DNA of 23,050 nucleotides from an uncultured Actinomycetes bacterium (lineage in GTDB: Bacteria; Actinomycetota; Thermoleophilia; Solirubrobacterales; Thermoleophilaceae): positions 1-23,050 of the forward strand of contig CAMLNW010000008.1 of assembly GCA_946481495.1 (NCBI GenBank). Reading direction: 5' to 3'. A program made the translations under genes and the position numbers. The notes under the pieces are model-generated. The model was not told the origin of the DNA. It saw nothing but the letters and a program-made list of their open reading frames with translations, and searched no databases. Shown piece after piece: positions 15,314-22,525 of this stretch (positions are counted from its first letter, which is position 1; the number at the start of each line of letters is the position of its first letter).

Positions 15314-16387
15314 GCTGGCGATCGCGCGCGCCCTGTCGCGTGCGCGCTTGAGCAGCGGCCGGCCGTGGGCGCGGTAGGCGTAGCGCCCGCGGCCCGCGGG
15401 TCCGCGGGCGAAGGCCCTGAAGGCGGTGTGGGAGCGGGCTGTCGTCGAGAACTTGCGCTTCCACTCGGTGTCGTCGCCGAGCAGGTCGTGGGCGTCGAGA
15501 CCGAGCTCGAAGCAACGCTCGACTATCGAGAGGCGCATCACCAGGCCCGGCGCTAGCTTGCGGAATCGCTCGTCGAACCCCGTCTTCAGCAGGTAGAGCT
15601 TGTTGCGATGCAACAGCGTCAGGTCGAAGGCGGCGAGGTCGCCGTCGAGCTCGATGCCCGACAGCCGCAACTCGCCGCGACGGGCGAAGGCGTGCGCGAC
15701 CTCGCGGTAGAACTGAGCGGTGTCGGGCGACGAGAGGATCGCCGTGCCGTTGCGCGCTTTCCAGCCGCTCCCCTCGACGGCGAAGCCACGGTCGAGCTGG
15801 CCGTCGATGTCCTCGGGGATCTCGACGGTCTCGAAGCGCGCCTCGTGGTCGCGGCTCATCTTGCGCCGGAAGCGCTCGATCGGGGCGCCCCAGCGCGGCT
15901 TGCTGCCCGCACGCCACTCGTCGAAGTCGCCGTTCGTCTCGACGGCCGGCGAGACGTGGATCGGCTCGGCGAGCTGTGGCATGCCGAGCTGTGTCGCAAG
16001 GCGCTCGGCGACTGCCAGCGCGGGGCTAGCGGTCGGCAGCGCGAACAGCTCGAGTCCGCGGCGACCGTCGCCGAAGGCGGCCGCGAGGGTCGCGTCGAGC
16101 GCGTCGGCATCGGCGGCGATCGGCCTGCAGACAGGGCTGTGGACGTTGGCCAGCGCGGCGAGGCCGCCCGCAACGGTGTGCAGCGGGAGCACCGCGACGA
16201 GCTCGTCGCCGCGCCGCGCCAGGCAGATCTTCAGCTCGCCGGCCCCGAATGCGCGCCACCACGCCAGATACCACTCGTGGCAGTCGAAGGGCATCGAGTC
16301 GTCGCCGAGCAACGCGTTCCACTCCTCGGCCAGCGCCGCGAAGCGATCCTCGGTCGTCACCCACTCGATCGTCGCTGGGACCGTCAA
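15305..16387 (-). CDS. CelD/BioF2-type GNAT acyltransferase
   Basis: This 360-residue paralogue of the convergent gene has ALAEEWNALLGDDSMPFDCHEWYLAWWRAFG near the N-terminus, DELVAVLPLH, RFRRKMSRDHEARFE, then the second lobe with GSGWKARNGTAILSSP, ELDGDLAAFDLTLLHRNKLYLLKTGFDE and DDTEWKRKFS. The RxKR-like segment plus GSGWK are hallmarks of the CelD-like family. No signal peptide is seen. The start I prefer is TTG 16387, overlapping the upstream stop as TTGA, with GAGGGG just before it. The alternative GTG nine codons further in gives WVTTEDRF lacking part of the N-terminal strand. It appears to be the last gene of a chain that begins with the B12 mutase. Confidence 0.83.
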   Translation of the reverse strand: MTVPATIEWVTTEDRFAALAEEWNALLGDDSMPFDCHEWYLAWWRAFGAGELKICLARRGDELVAVLPLHTVAGGLAALANVHSPVCRPIAADADALDATLAAAFGDGRRGLELFALPTASPALAVAERLATQLGMPQLAEPIHVSPAVETNGDFDEWRAGSKPRWGAPIERFRRKMSRDHEARFETVEIPEDIDGQLDRGFAVEGSGWKARNGTAILSSPDTAQFYREVAHAFARRGELRLSGIELDGDLAAFDLTLLHRNKLYLLKTGFDERFRKLAPGLVMRLSIVERCFELGLDAHDLLGDDTEWKRKFSTTARSHTAFRAFARGPAGRGRYAYRAHGRPLLKRARDRARAIASRD

Positions 16388-16989
16388 TGCCCCTCGTCGT
16401 CGGCCGCCGCCGGCGGCCGCGACTCCTCGGCCAGCGACGTGATCGCCAGTCCGCCGCGGGCCGCGCCCTCGAGCACGTCGGTCGCCTCCTCGGCCGAGCG
16501 CGCGTAGAGCTCGACGAGCATGTGGACGACGATCTGGCCGTCCTCCTCGTGCTTGTGGAAGCGGACGTGGGTGAAGAACTCGCGCGTGCCGTGGTCGCCG
16601 AAGGCGGCGAAGGCGAGCGAGTCGGCGGCCTCGGGGCCGGAGCAGCTCTCGACCTGGTCGCCCTCGACGGTGACAGTGCAGGAGGCGACCCACGGCGTGC
16701 CGGTGACCATCCGCTCCCAGCGGTCGTCGACCGCCTCGATGCGGCTGATCCGGCGGCCGTCCTCCTCGTAGAAGGCGAGGCTCAGGTGCGGCTGGTCGTG
16801 CATGCAGTCGAGGCACTGCACGACCGCCTCTTGGACCTCCTCGACCGGCTCGACGGCCTCGCCGGTGTCGGTGTCGACCTTGAGGATCCCCTCGTAGTGG
16901 ACCTGCACCTCGAGGTTCTGCGACCAGCAGCGGTAGCAGCGCAGCCAGCTGGAGCGGGTGCCTACGGAATCTGGGGCCGAGCCCTCCAT
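16384..16989 (-). CDS. Conserved-looking protein with paired CxxC motifs, function unknown
   Basis: This 201-residue protein starts at ATG 16989. Two CxxC pairs, C18-C21 (RCYRCW) and C59-C62 (CLDCMHD), could hold one zinc ion in a ribbon-like module. The middle is an acidic, beta-rich region with ESCSGPEAADSLAF. The C-terminal third (FFTHVRFHKHEEDGQIVVHMLVELYARSAEEATDVLEG) looks like an alpha/beta domain. The end is Pro/Ala-rich and disordered. I do not recognise the family. There is no Shine-Dalgarno, but CATAAT lies six bases before the ATG. The stop codon overlaps the TTG start of the acyltransferase, so the two are probably co-translated. The upstream neighbour, 25 bases away, is the small membrane protein coupled to meaB. 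Confidence 0.7.
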   Translation of the reverse strand: MEGSAPDSVGTRSSWLRCYRCWSQNLEVQVHYEGILKVDTDTGEAVEPVEEVQEAVVQCLDCMHDQPHLSLAFYEEDGRRISRIEAVDDRWERMVTGTPWVASCTVTVEGDQVESCSGPEAADSLAFAAFGDHGTREFFTHVRFHKHEEDGQIVVHMLVELYARSAEEATDVLEGAARGGLAITSLAEESRPPAAADDEGH

Positions 16990-16995
16990 GAGCCC

Positions 16996-17001
16996 ATTAT
17001 G
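16996..17001 (-). promoter_or_regulatory. Possible minus-10 element for the CxxC protein
   Basis: CATAAT on the minus strand matches five of six bases of TATAAT and ends six bases before ATG 16989. Transcription from it would start at the start codon. There is no clear minus-35 upstream. It would give the CxxC protein and acyltransferase a promoter separate from the mutase operon. Confidence 0.35.
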
Positions 17002-17014
17002 ACCGCATGCCGCG

Positions 17015-17170
17015 CTAGCGCTTGAGCAGCAGCCAGACGAGCACGATCGCGAAGGCGATCTGACCGATTCCCATCGCCGTGCCGAGGTTCGCGGCGCCGG
17101 CTGCCAGGGCGACTGCGGTCGTCACGGCGAAGACGCCGAGCAGGATGGCGGCTTGGACGGGGAGCGTCAT
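17015..17170 (-). CDS. Small two-helix membrane protein coupled to meaB
   Basis: This 51-residue protein starts at ATG 17170, which overlaps the meaB stop as ATGA. It has two hydrophobic segments (about 6-24 and 32-48), a Gly/Ala-rich turn (AAGAANLGTAMGIGQ) between them, and ends in a basic LLLKR. No motif ties it to a known family. Overlap with meaB argues that it is translated with it, and the long open frame upstream (to 17899) is a shadow of meaB. It could be a small membrane partner, or a hydrophobic protein of unrelated role that happens to share the operon. Confidence 0.6.
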   Translation of the reverse strand: MTLPVQAAILLGVFAVTTAVALAAGAANLGTAMGIGQIAFAIVLVWLLLKR

Positions 17171-18144
17171 CGCGCGGCATCCTCGCCGGTCTGGCGGCGC
17201 AGCGCGGCGACGAGCTCCGGCACGTCGTGATCGGGGTCCTGGGTCGCGAGCAGACGCTCGGCCTCGCGACGACCGCCGAGCGCGCGCAGCGCCGACTCGC
17301 CGTGCTCGGCGACCAGCTCGCGCAGCGCCGTCAGCCGGCGCGAGCGCAGCCGGCGGGCGGGCAGGTCGACCTCGTCCCCGTGGGCGGCGAGCGCGTCGGC
17401 GAGCTCGCCGATCCCGGAGGGGGGAGGCACCGAAGAGACCGCGACGACCGGGATCTCGCGCGATCCGAGCGCCCGCGCCGCCTGGCTGAGATCGCGCCGC
17501 GAGCGCAGCGCGACGTCGCCAAGGTCGGCCTTCGTCACGACCAGCACGTCGGGGACCTCCATGATCCCCGCCTTGAGGAACTGCAGCGTGTCGCCGGAGC
17601 CGGGCTGGACGACGACGGCGACGGTGTCGCAGACCTCCTCGACATCGGTCTCGGACTGGCCGACGCCGACAGTCTCGACCACGACGACGTCGAAGGCCGC
17701 CGCCAGCGCCTGAGCCGCCTCGCGCGTCGGCGCGGCGAGCCCGCCGAGCCGGCCGCCGGCGGCTGTCGAGCGGATCAGGATGCCGTCGTCGCGCGGGTCG
17801 TGCTCGATCCGGGCGCGGTCGCCGAGCAGCGAGCCGCCCGAGCGGCGCGACGACGGGTCTACCGCCAGTACCGCGACCGTCTGCCCGCGCCCGCGCCACT
17901 CGTGGACCAGCGCGCTCAGCAGCGTCGACTTGCCGGCGCCCGGCGGGCCGGTCAGCCCGATCAGATGCGCCGGCGCCTCGCCGCCGAGTGCGGCGGGGGA
18001 GACCTCGCGCAGCAGCGCCGTCGTTTGCTCGCGGCCCTTCGCCGAGCGGTCCTCGATCAGGTTCAGCGCCGCCGGTGCCGCGTCGCGGTCGCGCTCGCGC
18101 AGCCGCGCGCCCAGCTGCTGTCCGTCGGCTGCCACGGCGGGCAC
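17167..18144 (-). CDS. meaB: MeaB GTPase, chaperone of B12-dependent acyl-CoA mutase
   Basis: This is a 325-residue G3E-family GTPase, normal length for MeaB. It protects and reloads the cobalamin cofactor of acyl-CoA mutases. Motifs are GPPGAGKST at 66-74 (P-loop), DPSSRRSGGSLLGDR at 96-110, ETVGVGQSE at 157-165 (switch region) and TKAD at 204-207 in place of the usual NKxD. The start is GTG 18144, 18 bases after the mutase stop. No strong Shine-Dalgarno was seen, and GTG 18135 is an alternative. It lies directly downstream of the mutase, as is normal for this pair, and its end overlaps the next small membrane protein. It is cytoplasmic. Confidence 0.96.
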   Translation of the reverse strand: MPAVAADGQQLGARLRERDRDAAPAALNLIEDRSAKGREQTTALLREVSPAALGGEAPAHLIGLTGPPGAGKSTLLSALVHEWRGRGQTVAVLAVDPSSRRSGGSLLGDRARIEHDPRDDGILIRSTAAGGRLGGLAAPTREAAQALAAAFDVVVVETVGVGQSETDVEEVCDTVAVVVQPGSGDTLQFLKAGIMEVPDVLVVTKADLGDVALRSRRDLSQAARALGSREIPVVAVSSVPPPSGIGELADALAAHGDEVDLPARRLRSRRLTALRELVAEHGESALRALGGRREAERLLATQDPDHDVPELVAALRRQTGEDAAR

Positions 18145-18162
18145 GCTAGCCGAGCGGGCGGT

Positions 18163-20160
18163 CTACGCGGTCGCCGTGATGCTGTTGCGCTCCGCCACGA
18201 GGTCGACGATGTCGCCCATGATGCGCGACACCTCGAAGTCCTTCGGCGTGTAGACGCGGGCGACGCCAGCGGCCAGCATCTCCTCCTCGTCGACCTTGGG
18301 GATGATCCCGCCGACGACGACAGGAACGTCCGCGCCGGCCGCGCGCAGCTCCTCGAGCACCTCGGGGATCAGCTCGCGGTGCGAGCCGGAGAGGATCGAC
18401 AGGCCGACCACGTGGACGCCCTCCTGGACTGCCGTCTGGGCGATCCGCGACGGCGTCAGGCGAATGCCCTCGTAGACGACGTCCATGCCGGCGTCGCGCG
18501 CCCGCACAGCAATCTGCTCGGCGCCGTTGGAGTGACCGTCGAGGCCCGGCTTGCCGACGAGGATCTTGATCCGTCGTCCGAGGCCCTCGGAGACCGCCTC
18601 GACGCGGTCGCGCAGCTCGTCGAGCGCCTCGTCGCCGGGAGCGGCGGCGGCGTCGCCGACACCGGTCGGGCCGCGGTACTCGCCGAAGACCTCGCGCAGC
18701 GCGAAGGCCCACTCGCCGGTCGTGACGCCCGCCCTGGCCGCCGCCAGGGTGGAGGGCATGATGTTGCACTCGGGGTCGGCCGCGGCCTTGCGCAGCTCCT
18801 CGAGCGCGGCCTGCGCGGCAGCGTCGTCGCGCTCGGAGCGCCACTGCTCGATCGCGGCGATCTGGTTCTGCTCGACGGCCGGGTCGACGGTCATGATCCC
18901 GCCGTCCTCGCCCTGCTGGAGCGGCGAGGGCTCGGTCGAGGTGAAGACGTTCTGGCCGATCACCTTCTGCTCGCCGCTCTCGATCGCGTTGACGCGCGCG
19001 CGGTGCGACTCGACGAGCTGGGTCTTCATGTAGCCGACCGCGGCCACGGCGCCGCCGTGCTCGCCGACGACCGCCATCTCGGCGCGCGCGCCTTCGACCA
19101 GCTCGCCGACCAGGCCGTCCATCACCTTCGAGCCCTCGAAGATGTCGGGGTAGTCGAGGATGTCGGTCTCGTGGGCGAGGATCTGCTGCATCCGCAGCGA
19201 CCACTGCTGGTCCCACGGCCGTGGCAGACCGAGCGCCTCGTTCCAGGCGGGAAGCTGGAGCGCACGGGCGCGGGCGTCGCGGCCGAGCGTTACCGCGAGC
19301 GCCTCGAGCACGATCCGGATCACGTTGTTCTCGGGCTGCGCCTCGGTCAGGCCGAGTGAGTTGACCTGAACGCCGTAGCGCATGCGCAGGAACTTCTCGT
19401 CGGTGACGCCGTAGCGCTCGCGGCCGATCTCCTCCCAGAGCTGGCCCATCGCGCGCAGCTTCGCGTGCTCCTCGATGAAGCGGATGCCGGCGTTGACGAA
19501 GAACGAGATCCGGCCGAAGACGCGCGGAAATGTCTCCTCGGGCACGCGCGGGCGGGCCTCGTCGAGCACCGCGATCGCCGTCGAGAGCGCGTAGGCGATC
19601 TCCTGGACCGGCGTCGCGCCCGCCTCCTGCAGGTGGTAGCTGCAGATGTTGATCGGGTTCCACTTTGGGACCTCGTCGACGGTGAAGGCGATCATGTCGG
19701 CGATCAGCCGCAGCGACGGCTCGGGCGGGAAGGCGTAGGTCCCGCGCGACAGGAACTCCTTGACGATGTCGTTCTGGGTCGTGCCCTGGAGCAGCTTGCG
19801 GTCGACGCCGTTCTCTTCGGCGACCGTCATGTAGAGCGCCAGCAGCCAGGCGGCGGTCGCGTTGATCGTCATCGACGTGTTCATCTCGCCGAGCGGGATG
19901 CCGTCGAGCAGCGCGTGCATGTCGCCCTTGTGCGCGACCGACACACCGACCTTGCCGACCTCGCCGCGCGACAGCTCGTGGTCGGGGTCGTAGCCGGTCT
20001 GGGTCGGCAGGTCGAAGGCGATCGAGAGGCCGGTCTGGCCCTTCTCGAGGTTGCGCCGGTAGAGGGCGTTGGAGTCCTTGGCCGTGGAGTGGCCGGCGTA
20101 GGTGCGCATCACCCAGGGGCGGTCGCGCTCGGGGAGGCGGTGGGGGGGCTGGTCGCTCAT
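18163..20160 (-). CDS. ecm: Coenzyme B12-dependent acyl-CoA mutase, ethylmalonyl-CoA type
   Basis: This 665-residue mutase carries its own B12 domain. GHSTAKDSN (23-31) and GQTGLSIAFDLPTQTGYD (41-58) are the ethylmalonyl-CoA mutase (Ecm/MeaA) forms; classical methylmalonyl-CoA mutase has ATHRGYD in place of PTQTGYD. ITNATAA-, GTTQNDIVKEFLSRGTY- and SYHLQEAGATPVQE-like blocks follow. The C-terminal B12 domain has DxH (541-543), SxL (588-590) and GG (617-618), the base-off/His-on signature. It interconverts (2R)-ethylmalonyl-CoA and methylsuccinyl-CoA. A partial ccr lies about 2.4 kb away and meaB is directly downstream. ATG 20160 has no Shine-Dalgarno, but TTGGCC and TAGAAT lie upstream. I rate Ecm over methylmalonyl-CoA mutase with high confidence. 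Confidence 0.93.
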   Translation of the reverse strand: MSDQPPHRLPERDRPWVMRTYAGHSTAKDSNALYRRNLEKGQTGLSIAFDLPTQTGYDPDHELSRGEVGKVGVSVAHKGDMHALLDGIPLGEMNTSMTINATAAWLLALYMTVAEENGVDRKLLQGTTQNDIVKEFLSRGTYAFPPEPSLRLIADMIAFTVDEVPKWNPINICSYHLQEAGATPVQEIAYALSTAIAVLDEARPRVPEETFPRVFGRISFFVNAGIRFIEEHAKLRAMGQLWEEIGRERYGVTDEKFLRMRYGVQVNSLGLTEAQPENNVIRIVLEALAVTLGRDARARALQLPAWNEALGLPRPWDQQWSLRMQQILAHETDILDYPDIFEGSKVMDGLVGELVEGARAEMAVVGEHGGAVAAVGYMKTQLVESHRARVNAIESGEQKVIGQNVFTSTEPSPLQQGEDGGIMTVDPAVEQNQIAAIEQWRSERDDAAAQAALEELRKAAADPECNIMPSTLAAARAGVTTGEWAFALREVFGEYRGPTGVGDAAAAPGDEALDELRDRVEAVSEGLGRRIKILVGKPGLDGHSNGAEQIAVRARDAGMDVVYEGIRLTPSRIAQTAVQEGVHVVGLSILSGSHRELIPEVLEELRAAGADVPVVVGGIIPKVDEEEMLAAGVARVYTPKDFEVSRIMGDIVDLVAERNSITATA

Positions 20161-20168
20161 TGCCGAAG

Positions 20169-20198
20169 ATTCTACGGTGGCCCTGGCTTCGCGGCCAA
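20169..20198 (-). promoter_or_regulatory. Probable promoter of ecm, leaderless start
   Basis: On the minus strand, TTGGCC (20193-20198) and TAGAAT (20169-20174) are separated by 18 bases. TAGAAT ends eight bases before ATG 20160, so transcription would begin at or within a base or two of the start codon. It lies in the 68-base gap between ecm and the divergent hydrolase. Confidence 0.5.
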
Positions 20199-20228
20199 TG
20201 CGGCCGTTGTTATCGTCATCCGTTCGCC

Positions 20229-21083
20229 ATGGCAAGAGCCATCGACGTCGAACACCTCGGGCGCGACCGCGTCATCTGCGCCTATGAGACGGCTGGCCTG
20301 ATCGTCGATCCTGGGCCGACGTCGTCGCTCGACACGCTGCTCGACAACCTCGAGGAGGAGCCGCAGGCGCTGCTGCTGACCCACATCCACCTCGATCATG
20401 CGGGCGCCGCCGGGGTGATGTGCCGCAAGTTCCCGCAATTGAAGGTCTACGTCCACGAGCGTGGGGCCCGCCATCTCGCCGACCCGTCACGGCTGCTAGC
20501 CAGTGCTGAACGGATCTACGGCGACCAGATGGACCACCTGTGGGGCGAGTTCGCCCCCGTTCCTGAGGAGCGGATCGTCGCGCTGCAGGGCGGCGAGCGG
20601 ATCGAGGGTGGCTTCCAGGTCGAGTACACGCCCGGCCACGCCTCGCACCACGTCAGCTACTTCGACGAGGTGACCGGCGACGCGTTCGTCGGCGACGTAT
20701 GTGGGGTGCGGATCCCGCCGCACGAGTACGTGATTCCGCCGACTCCGCCACCGGACATCGACGTCGAGGCATGGCTGCGCTCGCTCGACATCGTCGCCAG
20801 CCACCAGCCGCGCGCGCTCTGCCTGACCCACTTCGGCCGCTTCGAGAACGTCGGCGAGCACATCGACCGGCTGCGCGAGGAGCTCACGCTGCGCGCCGAT
20901 AAGGCCCGCACGCTCGACTCCGACGCCTTCGAGGATTGGATCCTCGCCGAGGCCCGTCGCGCCGTCGACGCCGGCTCCGTCGACTCGCTCTTCCAGGCCT
21001 CGGTGCCGAGCGACATGTACGACGGCCTGCGCCGCTACTGGGACAAGCGCGCCGAGCGCGAGGCGGAGGCCGCCGCCCGATGA
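20229..21083 (+). CDS. Metallo-beta-lactamase-fold hydrolase
   Basis: This 284-residue protein has the MBL fold with two metal sites. It shows THIHLDHAG (51-59, HxHxDH), TPGHASHH (134-141, with H137), FVGDVCG (153-159, with D156) and LTHFGR (200-205). It is likely a cytoplasmic zinc hydrolase of the glyoxalase II-like group; the substrate (thioester, lactone or other) cannot be told. The preferred start is ATG 20229, since MARAIDVEHL leads straight into the first strand. An ATG-less extension to 20160 in the same frame is not needed. TATCGT at 20211-20216 may be a minus-10. The gene overlaps clpS by four bases (ATGA), so they are co-translated. It is divergent from ecm. Confidence 0.9.
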   Translation: MARAIDVEHLGRDRVICAYETAGLIVDPGPTSSLDTLLDNLEEEPQALLLTHIHLDHAGAAGVMCRKFPQLKVYVHERGARHLADPSRLLASAERIYGDQMDHLWGEFAPVPEERIVALQGGERIEGGFQVEYTPGHASHHVSYFDEVTGDAFVGDVCGVRIPPHEYVIPPTPPPDIDVEAWLRSLDIVASHQPRALCLTHFGRFENVGEHIDRLREELTLRADKARTLDSDAFEDWILAEARRAVDAGSVDSLFQASVPSDMYDGLRRYWDKRAEREAEAAAR

Positions 21084-21367
21084 GCGCCACCGTCGAGCTT
21101 CCACGTACCACCGGCCCCGGCAGCGGCCTCGGCGGCAACTGGCGCGTGATCGTCCTCAACGACAACCACAACACCTTCGAGGGCGTCGCCAACGCCCTCG
21201 CCCGCTACATCCCCGGCATCAACCTCGACAAGGGCCATGCCATCGCCGGCCAGATCCACCGCACCGGCCAGGCCATCGTCTGGACCGGCCACCGCGAGAT
21301 CGCCGAGCACTACTGGGACCAACTCCGCGACGCCGGTCTCACCATGGCGCCGCTGGAGCAGGACTAG
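21080..21367 (+). CDS. clpS: ClpS-like adaptor of the Clp protease
   Basis: This 95-residue protein matches ClpS, which delivers N-degron substrates to the Clp AAA+ ATPase. The core WRVIVLNDNHNTFEGV (21-36) corresponds to the LxNDDxTPxxFV segment; the two Asp positions are D28 and N29, so one acid is changed to Asn, and the Pro is missing. GQIHRTGQAIVWTGHREIAEHYWDQLRDAG (57-86) matches the conserved HxxG (H60, G63) and E-A helices. A disordered N-terminal tail of about 20 residues is as expected. It starts at ATG 21080 within the end of the hydrolase gene, and its TAG stop overlaps the stop of the convergent gene. Family assignment is likely, but the motif changes mean substrate recognition may differ. 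Confidence 0.85.
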   Translation: MSATVELPRTTGPGSGLGGNWRVIVLNDNHNTFEGVANALARYIPGINLDKGHAIAGQIHRTGQAIVWTGHREIAEHYWDQLRDAGLTMAPLEQD

Positions 21368-22155
21368 CGTCGCCGACTGCCCGGCAGCGGCTCGTGCGGC
21401 AGGCACTTGGCGACGGCGCGCGTCCGCGTAGCGCTCGTCCCGGCGGTGGAGATCACGGCTGTGGCGGCGTGTCGGCCGCTCGCCGGGCAACCGGTGTTGC
21501 GCCAGTAGCCGGACGGGCCGGGGGCGGGATCGACCCCCGGGTCGTATTCGCGACCGGCCGGCTTGCGGCCGAGCGTGTAGTGCAGGAATGCTCCATCGGA
21601 GTGCGATGTGCTGTGCTCGAAGACCTCCGGCAGCGGAAGGTCGAGGCGGTAGCCCCAGCGCGGATCGTGTCGCAGCCACGCCACGCGTCCGATGGTGACC
21701 TCGTCGACGACCAGCGCGCAGCCACCCAGCGCGGCGACGTAGAGTCGCGAGCCGCCCCCGTTGAGGAGTAGCACGTCGGAGCTGCAGAATGCGTTGAACG
21801 GCGGGTTCCCGCCGGCCCGCAACCTGCCGACCACCGAGCGCTCCGGGCACTTGGCGGCTGCGGCCCAGCTGGACGGCATCCTCAGTGCGCAGGTCGGGCG
21901 TCCGCGAGTCGAGTAGGACAGTTGTCGCGACAGGTAGAGCTCGAGCCGGGTCGGGTGCCGCTCGCGGTCCTGCATCCAGTCGAGCTCGCCCTCGATCGCC
22001 GTCGGGCGGGGGGCGGTGAGCGTGCCGGCCCGCTTCGGTGTGACGGAGACGCGTGAACCGAGATCGGTCACCGCCGTTTCGGCGGCTGCTCCGGGAGCGA
22101 TGGCGGCAACGCTCGCGGCAGCTCCGACGACGCTGATCAGCAGTCGTCGGGCCAC
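21364..22155 (-). CDS. Secreted protein of unknown function
   Basis: This 263-residue protein has a clear signal peptide (MARRLLISVVGAAASVAAIA, cleaved near GAAA-E). It carries an even spread of cysteines (ALR..P, KCPERS, NAFCSSD, GGCALV, NTGCPAS, AKCLPHE), suggesting disulfides. Blocks such as PTAIEGELDW, RLELYLSRQL and RWGYRLDLPLPEV look like beta strands. It ends in a basic tail. I do not recognise the family; exported proteins with CP-S-G type segments occur in related actinobacteria, from memory and untested. GTG 22155 has GAGGA about ten bases upstream and is 13 bases after the preceding stop, so it may be the last gene of the ccr operon. The stop shares CTAG with clpS. Confidence 0.75.
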   Translation of the reverse strand: MARRLLISVVGAAASVAAIAPGAAAETAVTDLGSRVSVTPKRAGTLTAPRPTAIEGELDWMQDRERHPTRLELYLSRQLSYSTRGRPTCALRMPSSWAAAAKCPERSVVGRLRAGGNPPFNAFCSSDVLLLNGGGSRLYVAALGGCALVVDEVTIGRVAWLRHDPRWGYRLDLPLPEVFEHSTSHSDGAFLHYTLGRKPAGREYDPGVDPAPGPSGYWRNTGCPASGRHAATAVISTAGTSATRTRAVAKCLPHEPLPGSRRR

Positions 22156-22168
22156 CGGGGATCAGTCC

Positions 22169-22525
22169 TCAGCGAGCCGTCGCCGTCGTAGCTACAGCAG
22201 CCGGGTCCAGGAAACCCATGCCGGCGACTGTGTGGAAGGTCGGTAGCAGGGGCACTTGGTAGTAGTTCTGGACGCTCAGGCGAGCTTCGGAGAGCTCGTC
22301 GGAGTACCAGTACTGGTCCCAGTGCGCCTTGGTGGGGAAGAAGGCGTGCTGGATGAAGTCGAGCTGGCCCTCCTGGGAGCGGTAGAGGGCCCAGCCGGTG
22401 GCGCCGAAGTCGAGGGCGGCCTCGGCGGCTGGGGTCCAGAGCTGCTCGAACTTGTCGCCGCGGAACGGGTTGATCGCCCAGGGGACGACGCAGAGAACGC
22501 CCTCTTTGCGGTAGCCGGCGCTCAC
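22169..22525 (-). CDS. Small protein coupled to ccr, possible dimeric alpha/beta-barrel
   Basis: This 118-residue protein starts at GTG 22525, which overlaps the ccr stop as GTGA. A near-perfect GGAGGT at 22532-22537 sits six bases upstream, inside the end of ccr. Visible blocks are LCVVPWAINPFRGD (11-24), GATGWALYRSQEGQLDFIQHAFF (41-63) and HWDQYWYSDELSEARLSVQNYYQ (68-90), a beta-alpha-beta-alpha order rich in Trp/Tyr that suggests an EthD/ABM-like dimeric alpha/beta-barrel. That fold is a guess; I recognise no family. The strong coupling to ccr implies a role close to it in expression or function. Confidence 0.75.
   Translation of the reverse strand: MSAGYRKEGVLCVVPWAINPFRGDKFEQLWTPAAEAALDFGATGWALYRSQEGQLDFIQHAFFPTKAHWDQYWYSDELSEARLSVQNYYQVPLLPTFHTVAGMGFLDPAAVATTATAR

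Noticed and set aside
17227..19359. A 710-residue open frame on the plus strand opposite meaB and ecm
   Set aside because: It is antisense to two well-identified genes, lacks any recognisable domain, and its composition follows the GC3-rich shadow pattern.
18163..20160. Calling the mutase methylmalonyl-CoA mutase
   Set aside because: PTQTGYD instead of ATHRGYD and the nearby ccr point to ethylmalonyl-CoA mutase.
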